Of a DNA stretch of 64,000 nt, positions 11,209 through 23,000 are shown piece after piece. The notes under the pieces are model-generated. The model saw only the letters and a list, made by a program, of their open reading frames with translations. It was not told where the DNA came from and did not search any database. Origin of the DNA: Colletotrichum lupini (taxonomy: Eukaryota; Ascomycota; Sordariomycetes; Glomerellales; Glomerellaceae); the NCBI RefSeq assembly GCF_023278565.1, contig NC_064680.1, forward strand, positions 2,356,001-2,420,000, in the 5' to 3' direction. The translations under genes and the position numbers were made by a program. Positions within the stretch are counted from its first letter, which is position 1; every line of letters begins with the position of its first letter.

Positions 11209-11325
11209 TTTTTTTTTTTTTTTTTTTACTTCCAGTTTTTCCTTACATATACTCTTGGCCTACCGTCCATCTTCCCAGTCCGTCTTTGAACTGTGACTCA
11301 ACTTGCTCAAACCTCCGTCTATAAA
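11209..11325 (+). promoter_or_regulatory. LYS20 core promoter: poly(T), Gcn4/CPC1-type TGACTCA, TATA box
   Basis: A 19-base T run at 11209-11227 is followed by TGACTCA at 11294-11300, a perfect match to the bZIP Gcn4/CPC1 site that switches on amino-acid biosynthesis under general control. TATAAA follows at 11320-11325, about 84 nt before the LYS20 ATG. That lysine synthesis genes are general-control targets is known from yeast and Neurospora; the site's use here is inferred from sequence and position. Confidence 0.6.
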
Positions 11326-11408
11326 TCCCACCATTATCCCGAGCTTTGAGCAATCCACCCTCGAACAATCCACTTTAGTATACGACATACGGTGCATGAA
11401 CATACAAA

Positions 11409-13285
<1,877 letters not shown>

Positions 13286-14034
13286 ATTTTTTTCACATTT
13301 CCGGGATGCATATGGGACACCAAAAAATGGGGCATCTGCTTGTACAATCATAGAGGGGAGAGCTACAAAAGTGTTTAGTTCAGATACCTCATCAACGAAG
13401 AAACGTTCAAAGTCGAAACGGTATTACACAATTGGATCGCTTAGCTCTCAAGCGCCAGTGTTTTTGGATCTGTCGACCACCGACAGTTTCTACATTTTTA
13501 GAGGGAGCCACCAAGGCGTGATACGTGGATCAGTACTCGGTCATATCAAGGGATCGATAATTGTAACATGAATCAGTTGCTCCTTAGGAAAAGAGTTCCA
13601 CGCTTCCCATCATCGAGGCAATGATATGAAATGCTCAGCTGTCGGCTGGGTCGACCATTGATGTTGGTGGGGCTGGGTTCCGTGGCCGGCGTGAGGCTAA
13701 GATAGGATAAGATAAGATAAGATAAGAGCGGCAGAACAGAAAAATTCCAGTTCACCGACCACTTTTTGGCAGAGTACTTGGTCGCAATCCTCCCTCCAGT
13801 TGCAGCCGCCCAACGAAGACAAATCTAATGAAATCCTCAGCCATGAAAACGTCCCCCATGCGCTCGTGACACCTTCGAGCCTACCGACGTATACCGTCCT
13901 AACTACTTTTCTCTCTATCCGGTCACGGATCTAAGAAAACGGAATCGAAATCTCCCATCGAAAACGATCAAAAGACAGAGCCCCTCCAAACTCCCACAAC
14001 CGTCAAGAGAAAGGAAAGAAAGAGGAAAAGAAAG
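13286..14034. other. Intergenic between LYS20 and TMA23-like gene
   Basis: Contains the LYS20 3' region and the upstream region of the G-patch gene. No ORF is credible. The only clear structure is the GATA cluster at 13701-13727. A small uORF (ATG 13842, eight codons to a TGA) may lie in the downstream gene's leader. Confidence 0.5.
13701..13727 (+). promoter_or_regulatory. Array of five GATA sites (GATAA pentamer repeats)
   Basis: Five GATA words start at 13701, 13706, 13711, 13716 and 13721, one every 5 bp, all on the + strand. This is both a microsatellite and a dense cluster of binding sites for fungal GATA factors (AreA/NIT2-type nitrogen regulators, white-collar type light regulators). 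It lies about 310 nt upstream of the TMA23-like start. Function is inference. Confidence 0.5.
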
Positions 14035-14700
14035 ATGGACGCGCGCGCCCTCCTCCAATCGCAGGGATGGCGCGGAAGCGGCCACTCCCTCCACGCGACA
14101 GACGACCGCATCGGCCTCGCGAAGCCGCTCCTCCTGAACCGCAAAGACAATACCAAAGGTCTGGGCACGAAAGCGCACTTTACGAGCGACACGTGGTGGA
14201 TGAACGCCTTTGACGAGCAGCTGCAGGGGCTGGACACATCGAAACCGGGACAGGTGACGCAGACGGTGACGGCGGGCCGGCTGAACCAGATTGAGAAAGT
14301 GTCGGGGGGCAAGTGGATGCTGTATGCGAGTTTTGTCAAGGGCGGGTTCTTGGAGGGGACGATTGAGGGGTTGGAGAGGATGAAGCAGGAGGGGGAGGTG
14401 GAGGAGAGGGTGAGGGAGGTCACTGGGGCTGTGGCGCCTCAGAGTTTCAGTACGAGTATTGCGAACATGACGACGACGACGACAAAGGTGAACGGGAAGA
14501 GGAAAGAGGGAGAGACAAAGGAGGAGAGGAGGGCGAGGAAGGCTGCCAAGGCGGCGAGGAAGACGGCGAGGGAAGCGAGGAGGGTTGATCGGGCTGCGAA
14601 GAAGGTGTTGAAGGAGGAGAAGAGGGCGCGGAGAAAGGTAAAGGAGGCGAAGAGGGAAGCGAGGAAAGCGGAGAAGGCGAAGAAGGTGGTGTCTGGTTGA
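14035..14700 (+). CDS. TMA23: TMA23-like G-patch nucleolar protein (ribosome biogenesis)
   Basis: Single exon, 221 residues. The N-terminal G-patch-like segment (about residues 5-45, LLQSQGWRGSGHSLHATDDR then IGLAKPLL and NTKGLG) is followed by the conserved SDTWWMNAFDEQLQGLD block characteristic of the yeast Tma23 family, nucleolar factors of 40S biogenesis. The C-terminal third is extremely Lys/Arg/Ala/Glu-rich (residues about 155-221), predicted as a long basic helix with nucleolar-targeting character. The codon shift to AGG/GAG triplets makes this tail purine-rich and creates long artificial ORFs on the opposite strand. The start is the first ATG and begins the conserved MDARALLQSQGW motif. 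Identification rests on the G-patch/WW block; the name should be read as family-level. Confidence 0.82.
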   Translation: MDARALLQSQGWRGSGHSLHATDDRIGLAKPLLLNRKDNTKGLGTKAHFTSDTWWMNAFDEQLQGLDTSKPGQVTQTVTAGRLNQIEKVSGGKWMLYASFVKGGFLEGTIEGLERMKQEGEVEERVREVTGAVAPQSFSTSIANMTTTTTKVNGKRKEGETKEERRARKAAKAARKTAREARRVDRAAKKVLKEEKRARRKVKEAKREARKAEKAKKVVSG

Positions 14701-15380
14701 TGTTGTGGGCTGAGATGAGGATGGGTTTCCGGACCGAAAAGGGGTGACAAACGTGGACATGTTCCGCCACGCATTACCAACCCGAAAACGAGACCCCGTC
14801 GCCGTGGCTACTTCGCCGAAGAGCGAGAGGCTGTGCGGCGCCGACGTCGATGGACATCAAGCGCTGGCTTCGCGGCTTCATGGGAGGGCTGGGGCCGTGG
14901 AAAGGCGATTCTGTCAATAACAGGGTGACTATGTTATCATATGGCGCAAAGGTATATCCAAAAAGCATTGATTGATAGAAGATAGAGGCCACGCCGTCCT
15001 GCGCGGACGTCAGAGCAAACGGGCTCTGTGGCAGTTACAGGCTGCTATTTCGACGATAGTAGATTAAATGTCGGATGGCTAGATCATCGACCAGAATTCA
15101 TGATGTTCTTGTTCTCTGCAGTTTGGCCTCAGCCTTCTAAAGTAATGTATAACTCATCTCCCTTTAAAGAGCCGTTAGGAATTGAGCTAGATATGAAATC
15201 TCCCTGTGGGTAGCTCTATCTCATGCTTACCACCCCCTCGTCCTTCTCTAAGCAGTCTGCAGTGTGCCGTCTATGCGGATTCAGACCTATCTATGTCCCT
15301 CTTACGGCGCGTAGACTAGAGGGGCTCCTAGACCAGCCGATAGTAGAGTCAAGATTTCTCATCCGAGAGATTCAAGGCAT
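14701..15380. other. Convergent intergenic region (TMA23-like and THG1 3' ends)
   Basis: About 680 bp between two convergent genes. The middle (15040-15350) is more A+T-rich, as expected for 3' UTRs and polyadenylation signals. No coding or RNA feature seen. Confidence 0.5.
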
Positions 15381-16635
15381 TCAAGTCTCCTTGGGGGTCT
15401 TCCCTGGCTTGTTGGAGAGCAGCCACGGCCTCCTATCCCAAAAGTCGTCCTTGATAATGTCGAGGTGCTCGATAACGACGCGGGCCTTGGTGCGCTTTTT
15501 CTTGTCCTTCTCCGCTTGCGTCTTGCTCTGTTGGACAGGTTCCGCGAGCGCATCCGCCGCCTGCGCGGCGTTGTGCGTACCTGGTTCGACGAGCTCGTAC
15601 TGTAAAATGATATCTTGGTCAGGGAAATTTCTGCGTCTCAAGCATCCTGTCAATGAGACAGCTTGGCATGACTCACATCTCGGAAGACTACACTGCCTTT
15701 CTTGTTGATCTCGGGTTCGTTGTTGTAGTTGATCTTGAATTTTGAGAAAAGGATCTCGTTCTTGTCTCCGGATAGGGTGCCCTTGTGATATAGTTAGATC
15801 ATTTTTTCATGAGTATGCCTTGGTCAAGAAAATCTCACTGCCAGGAGCTTCTCTGCCTCTCTATTGTCTAGACCACCTAATTGGATTAGAGCCCAGAATG
15901 TTGTGTTGTAGAGATTGTTGATATGGCCTTTTACTAGGTTAGTCTCCTCAGAGCACGAAAAACTACGTTGATAGAGCACTCACAATCGACTTGGCGCCAG
16001 CTCATGTAGTCTCTCAAGTTCGACACGGTAGGATAGCACACTGCCCTCCCGTCAAAGCTCGGCAGAGGCGAGGTGAGCGGGGTATCTGGGAAGTACTGCG
16101 ACCATAAGTGCACGTAATTGGCAGTGAACGTGGACACGACTGTGCTTGAGATCTTGCTAAAGAAAATTAGCAAATGCAGCTTGAAATATTGGGAGCAAAC
16201 CCAGTGAGGAGTCTCCGAGAGGGCGACTCGCTTACCTGGCTCTTCTCTCGAAGAGGGTACATGATTTGTGAAACACGAAGCTGTACTCATCGCTGACACC
16301 GTAGGCGATGGTGATATCGGGGAGCTCGGTGACGACGACCCTCGCGGCGGCGTTCATGAGGTCGATGGCCCTCTTGTCGTTGGGCTTTTCAAAGCCATAC
16401 TTTGCACATAATCTACGTGGTGTAAGGCAACTTCGATAAAGGCAGATTTCCCCTCGACCCTCCTGACTTACTTGGTGAAACCTCGCCCGTCTATGCGGAC
16501 GACGATCCAAGTGTTTGGCAAGAGAAAGTCGGGCTGCTCGAAGCTCTTGACGTATTCAAATCTGGAGAGGCGGTCAGATCAAAATTCAATAGGGCGGTGT
16601 AAACTGGCCATGGACTCTTACTTGGAGTTCGCCAT
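15381..16635 (-). CDS. THG1: THG1, tRNA-His guanylyltransferase
   Basis: Thg1 adds the extra 5' G (G-1) to tRNA-His by 3'-5' polymerisation, required for its charging. Seven exons: 16635-16622, 16561-16472, 16412-16236, 16156-15984, 15927-15839, 15781-15677 and 15599-15381, giving 288 residues. The first exon is only 14 nt. The two-metal residues are visible: D29 and G30 in [11 protein letters not shown]76 and E77 in [10 protein letters not shown], with the same numbering I recall for human THG1. [20 protein letters not shown] and the [14 protein letters not shown] motif are intact. The C-terminus is a Lys-rich, variable extension after FRDYELVEPG. Intron boundaries were fixed by GT/AG, phase and family continuity. 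It is divergent from SWD1 across about 0.8 kb. Confidence 0.95.
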
Positions 16636-17419
16636 TGTGAAGATGGGGAAGAACTAACCGTCTGAGGTCTACTGCAAGGCAGTGTTGTTGGAGACGAACT
16701 TCAGACAGCCCAGCAGACGGGATGGCGGGGGAGGGGTTGTTCTGCCGCTGCTTCAGGGGGGTCTAAATCTGAGCTGAAATGTGTGCAAGGATCAGGGATG
16801 TGGAAAGGCAGCAGTCCCCTTTCATGCTTCCCATCATGTATCCCACCATAGACAAGCTGTATTATTCGTTTTTCTACTTGAAATTTTCTGCGAATTATAA
16901 AAGTATACAAATGGGGAAGTTACTCCCACTGTTCTTACATAAAGGAAGTAGAACGAATATACAGGAGAGACGACTCCGTCCTCTAGTCCTCTCCTGGTTG
17001 TGCCTACTGTAAGCTAATTGCGACGCGCAATCAGCGTCTACGAGCGATATTCGGTCACCAAGTATCATCGATCTTCAGCGGCAACTCGCTCTTTATAGAA
17101 CCTGAATCGTTGTACTATACCTACACCTCTTTTGTCTGAGATCCTCTTTCAAATTTACATATGCGAAGGCTCGGAAAGGTGCTATAGGTATATCTGAGGT
17201 ACTCCGGTGGCAGGCAGCGTTGTGGGGCCCGATCCCTGGAGCGCTTCAGCCTTGTAGGCGCAAGAAAGGCAGTCGCATGCGCACGGCTGCACTCCAACAA
17301 TTACCTATTCTGCGAATCCACCCCAAGTTTGCGACCTACACCATCACACCCCCCAATCCAACGCACGCAAAGCTTGGCTAGTTTGCCCGCTTGCGGAAGC
17401 AGCTGAGCCTCCCGTGAAC
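16636..17419. other. Divergent promoter region between THG1 and SWD1
   Basis: No gene. An A+T-richer centre (16850-17180) is flanked by the two leaders. On the SWD1 side an ATG near 17279 opens a 34-codon frame that closes before the SWD1 start; it matters only if transcription begins upstream of it. Confidence 0.45.
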
Positions 17420-18904
17420 ATGAACTTCCTTCTCAGTAATGAAGAGAATGAGGCCATCGCCGCGGTCGAAGCTATCAACGCGATCAACAACACGAACACA
17501 ATCCGATCTGGACATTCAACATGCTTACGATTCAACCGATTGGGCGACCTCTTGGCCTCTGGGAGGGTGGACGGCACAGTGGTCATCTGGGATATCGAAA
17601 CAATGGGCGTAGCGAGGAAGATGCGCGGCCACCACAGAAGCATCACTTCGCTGAGTTGGTCTAGATGCGGCCGGTATCTACTGTCAGCGTGCCAAGGATG
17701 GAAGGCTGTCTTATGGGATTTGAAAGATGGCAAACGGTATCGTGAGGTCCGTTTCCGGGCTCCGGCATACATCGCGGAGCTCAATCCTTTCAACCAGTGA
17801 GTTGGATAGCCCCAATATCCGTGAAGTTGAGAGTTTGCTAACTTGGCAAGTAACCAATTTGTGGCCTCGATTTTTGAGGATCAGCCGATCCTCGTCGATG
17901 TGTCAGACGTGACCGATGTCAAATACCCCCTCAGCTCGGCACCGAAACGCCCCGACATCGACGGCGAACCTACCGAGAAACAGCTGAAAGACGACGCCAA
18001 ACAGATGACCACCGTCACGATATTCACCTCTACGGGAGAGCATATCCTTGCGGGAACCAACAAGGGATGGATCAACGTCATCGACGCAAAGACTCGGAAG
18101 ACGATATACTCAGAAAAGCCATGCAGCGGTGTTATTACAACATTGCGCCTGAACAACTCGGGGAGGGTTCTCCTGATCAACGCCCAAGACCGCATTGTCA
18201 GAACCTTCCATATTCCAAATCTCGCGGCCGAGGACCTCGATCTCGACACCATACACTTCACAGAAGAACACAAGTTCTCAGACCAAGTTAACAGGCTGTC
18301 ATGGAACCACGCCACGTTCAGTTCCGCGTCCGAGTACGTCGCGGCATCAACGTACAACAACCACGAGATTTATGTCTGGGACAGAGGCATGGGCAGTACA
18401 GGTCTGATCAGAATACTGGACGGCCCCAAGGAAGAGCAAGGCGTTGTGGAATGGCACCCGGATCGACCCTTCATCGCAACGTGCGGCCTCGAGACGGGGA
18501 GAATATACATCTGGTCCGTCATACCCGAGCAGAAGTGGTCCAGACTTGCGCCCGACTTTGCGCAGGTTGAGGAGAACCAGGAGTACGAGGAACTGGAGGA
18601 CGAATTCGACATATATGGCCAGGAGGAGCTGCAAAAGAGACGCTTAGACGCGGAGGATGAGGAAGTGGATGTCGTTACTTCCACGGTTATCAATGGGCAC
18701 ATTAGCGATGCTGGAGCCTTCCGAATGCCGATACTCTTCGACCTCGGAGAGAGCGATAGCGAGGAAGAGTTCGTTGCGGTATCTACCGGTACCATGCGGA
18801 GAAGGAGTCCGGGTGCGGACGGTGAGATACCGGACAGCGAAGTCGTGGAGGATAAGATGACCTCTCGAAAGGGTAGGATTGGTGGCAAAGGTCGGAGAAG
18901 ATGA
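17420..18904 (+). CDS. SWD1: SWD1/RBBP5-type WD40 subunit of the COMPASS (Set1) H3K4 methyltransferase
   Basis: Swd1 (RBBP5 in animals) is a core WD40 scaffold that, with Bre2 and Swd3, activates Set1 for histone H3 lysine-4 methylation. Two exons, 17420-17796 and 17851-18904, give 476 residues. It begins MNFLLSNEENEAIAAVEAIN, then has WD blades marked by GRVDGTVVIWD, GWKAVLWDLKDG, NHEIYVWDRG and TGRIYIWSVIPEQKWSRLAP, the last being the RBBP5-type blade end. FAQVEENQEYEELEDEFDIY is the family's conserved acidic segment after the propeller. A Ser/Glu-rich tail ends in a basic GGKGRRR. The junction GTGAGT...GGCAAG restores PFNHNQFVASIFEDQ. An earlier in-frame GTG is not an ATG start. Confidence 0.94.
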
Positions 18905-20015
18905 AGAAAATAATACCCCGAGGCGTTGATGGTTTCTGCGTTGACAGGCAGGCTTCTAAATGAACTAAAGTTGAAGCGTGAACACCAAAAACGCGTGACA
19001 TGGCGTTGGATCGCGTCGCCATGGGACGAGCTTCGTTGGTGTGCGGACCCTTGCTCGGACTTAGCGCGATGGGGCTTGTAGTGATGTAAACCAGAATGAT
19101 TCAGGACTCTAAGAGCCCTCGAAGCTGGGTGGCTGCTTAATAATGACGAGACTTCGACAGCCATTGGGGGAAATGCTAGACAAAGCGAGGGAGTCGAGTC
19201 TCAAAATTCCTCAGCCATCAAGTCTTGTCGACGCCAATCTCATCTTTACCGCTGCAAAGGTTCCCCCAGGAATTCTTGACTCATCGGCGTGATGCAGGCT
19301 TGCAGCTGAAGTTCCTCAGGACCTTTTCTTCTCGCACAGTGAGCGATTCACTATGGGAAATGTACATAGCAGAACGGAGAGTATTGAGTACCCAGTACTT
19401 AAGTCCGTCGGCGATTGCTCCTGCTGTTTCATGACTTTTGTGGGTACCCTCGACCTCGGGCACGCGTATCCAGCCTGAGGAAGGTAAAGGAGGATATTTG
19501 CCAAATCCGGCTAGCGTGCTTTTGCCGGCTGCGCCAGCCGCCTGGAGGCAAGATTTGTTTCTGACCTCGCTCCTCATTCTCGCCTCCACGGTCTTGACTT
19601 CTACAACTCCGCCAATCCACGCATCGACAATCACCACGCGCGTCGGAAATCGCGCCCCTGGACCGCACATTCATTTCCGACACGATACACGACTTGATAC
19701 GATCGCGATATTTTTTCGATTCTTCGACACACTTACGGTCGCGGCGATTGGGAGGATCAGTGGAACCTTCTCCTGGGCCGCTGGCCGGGGACTGGTGTAG
19801 TCAAGAGCGCCATCGATAGACGACCTTGTCCGATTTTTTCATCTCGAAAAGCGTTTCGCGCGATAGATCTTCGCTTTCCGATTTTATTGCGTCTCGTTTG
19901 CGACATTTCCGGGTCGCGTAACGACAATCGGCGACTCCTGTCTGTTTTCCGACACCTTACCCCGTGATCTCCCGTCGACACATTCTTTCCCAACGACATC
20001 GAAAACACCATCAAA
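18905..20015. other. Intergenic between SWD1 and RPB1; RPB1 promoter
   Basis: About 1.1 kb. The final ~350 bp are rich in TCG/TTTC words typical of a strong fungal promoter and leader. No ATG is seen in the ~40 nt before the RPB1 start. Short ORFs on both strands have no family character. Confidence 0.5.
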
Positions 20016-23000
20016 ATGGCGAACCTGTACTTCACGCACTCGAGTGCGCCGATCAAAACGGTCGAGGAGATTCAGTTCGGCCTCATGGCTCCTGAGGAGA
20101 TCAAGAACATGAGTGTCTGTCACTGTGTCTACCCCGAGACCATGGACGAGACGCGGACAAAGCCCCGCGACGGCGGTCTGAATGATCCTCTCCTCGGTTC
20201 CATCGATCGTCAATTCAAGTGCAAGACCTGCAACCAGGCGATGGGTGAATGTCCTGGACATTTCGGCCACATCGAGCTGGCGAAGCCCGTCTACCATCCT
20301 GGCTTTATCAAGAAAGTCAAGAAGGTTTTGGAGATTGTCTGCCATAACTGCAGCAAGGTCTTGGCCGACAGAGTTAGTCTACTCTACGATGTCTGACAGC
20401 CGCCTTGACTTGATTTTGCTAACCTGGCTTCTCAGAGCGACCCTGAATTTCTCCAAGCTGTGAACACAAGAGACCCCAAGGTTCGCTTCAACCGCATCTG
20501 GAACATTTGCAAGAAGAAGACTCGTTGCGAAAACGAGGTCAAGGAGCAGAAGCCCGATGATGGAGAGTACGGCCTGAACATGAAGCAGGCTCCCGTCAAC
20601 CACGGCGGCTGTGGAAACATTCAGCCTAGGGTACGGCACAAGGCTCTGCAGCTCATTGCAAAGTACGAGGCTCAAGGTGAAGATGGCGTCAAGAAGAAGG
20701 AGGAGCCTCCAATCACCCCAGAGATGGCCCACAACATCCTGCGTCGCATCAGTGACGACGATCTAAGAGATATGGGCCTCAACCTCGAGTACGCTCGCCC
20801 AGAGTGGATGATCGTGACCGTTCTTCCCGTTCCGCCCCCGCCTGTCCGTCCCAGTATTTCTATGGACGGAACCGGTCAGGGACTCAGAAACGAAGACGAT
20901 TTGACCTACAAACTCGGTGATATCATTCGCGCCAACAGCAACGTCAAGCAGGCCATTCGCGAAGGCTCACCTGCTCATATTGCGCAAGATTTCGAGCAGC
21001 TCTTGCAGTACCATGTGGCTACGTACATGGACAACGACATCGCCGGCCAACCTCGTGCGCTGCAAAAGAGTGGTCGTCCCGTCAAGGCTATTCGTGCACG
21101 TCTTAAGGGCAAGGAGGGTCGTCTTCGTGGCAATTTGATGGGAAAGCGTGTCGACTTTTCGGCACGTACTGTCATCACTGGTGATGCCAACTTGTCTCTT
21201 GACGAGGTTGGTGTTCCTCGCAGTATCGCAAGAACTCTCACCTACCCCGAGACCGTTACTCCGTACAACATCGGCAGGCTGCACGAGCTTGTTCAAAACG
21301 GGCCCAACGAGCATCCGGGAGCCAAGTACGTTATTCGCTCCGACGGTACAAGAATTGACTTGCGCCACCACCGCAGAGCTGGACAAATTTCTTTGGAGTA
21401 CGGCTGGAAGGTCGAGCGTCATCTGATCACGGGCGATTATATCATTTTCAACCGTCAGCCATCTCTGCACAAGGAGTCTATGATGGGTCACAGAGTCCGC
21501 GTCATGCCCTACTCAACTTTCCGTCTAAACTTGTCCGTCACCTCCCCCTACAACGCCGATTTCGACGGTGACGAGATGAACCTACACGTTCCCCAAAGTG
21601 AGGAGACGAGAGCTGAAGTCAAGGAGCTGTGCTTGGTCCCCATCAACATCGTTTCCCCGCAAAGAAACGGTCCTCTGATGGGTATCGTGCAGGACACTCT
21701 TGCTGGTGCCTACAAGCTGTGTCGTCGTGATGTGTTCCTCACCAAGGAGCAGGTCATGAACATCATGCTATGGGTTCCCAATTGGGATGGCAACATTCCC
21801 CAACCCGCCATCATTCGGCCCCGACCAAGGTGGACTGGTAAGCAGATCATGAGCATGGCAGTTCCCAACATTGTCAGCTTGCACAGCGCCCCTGATTCGA
21901 AGGAGGAGAACCCCCTGAAGGATGAGGGTCTCCTGATTCAGTCAGGACAGATCATGTACGGTCTGCTTTCCAAGAAGAACATTGGTGCTGCCAGTGGTGG
22001 TATCGTCCATATTGTCTACAATGAGCATGGACCTCAAGCGGCCATGAAGTTCTTGGTTGGTGTCCAGCAAACAGTTAACTACTGGCTGCTACACAACGGC
22101 TTCAGTATCGGTATCGGCGACACGATTCCCGACAAGATCACCATTGAGAAGGTCCAGATCCACATTGACGAGCACAAGGCCGAGGTCGAGGAGTTCACAA
22201 GACAAGCTACTGCTAACGAGCTGGAGCCTCTGCCCGGTATGAACATTCGTGAGACTTTCGAGAGCAAGGTTTCGAAGGCCCTGAACACTGCTCGTGATAA
22301 GGCCGGTACAACTACGCAGAAGAGTTTGAAGGATTTGAACAATGCCGTCACCATGGCATCGTCCGGTTCCAAGGGTTCATCCATCAACATTTCCCAGATG
22401 ACTGCCCTGGTCGGACAGCAAATCGTCGAAGGAAAGCGCATTCCTTTCGGCTTCAAGTACCGCACCTTGCCGCATTTCACAAAGGACGACTACTCGCCCG
22501 AGGCTCGTGGTTTCGTCGAGAACTCGTATCTCCGTGGTCTCACGCCTAGTGAATTCTTCTTCCACGCCATGGCTGGTAGAGAAGGTTTGATCGATACCGC
22601 TGTCAAGACCGCCGAGACCGGTTACATCCAGCGTCGTCTTGTCAAGGCGCTCGAGGACGTGAGTGCCAAGTACGATGGTACCGTCAGAAACTCTCTGGGT
22701 GATATCCTACAGTTTCTGTACGGTGAGGATGGTCTCGATGCCATCTACATCGAGAAGCAGCGTATGGACCACCTCAACATGTCCCATAAGAAGTTCGCCG
22801 ACCGATTCCGTCTGGATGTCATGGACGAGAACAGGCCGGAAGAGCTTGAGTGGCTCGAGTACGGCAACGAGATGGCAGGCGACCCGGCCGTTCAGCAGCT
22901 TCTTGATGAAGAGTTCGAAGCTTTGCTCTCTGATCGCAAGCAGGTTCGCGAGATCAATTTCAAGAGGAAGGATGATGAGTCGATGCAGTTGCCCTTGAAC

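Noticed and set aside
13915..14760. 281-codon minus-strand ORF opposite the TMA23-like gene
   Set aside because: Leu/Pro/Arg-rich complement of the AGG/GAG-rich basic tail; the plus strand carries the conserved protein.
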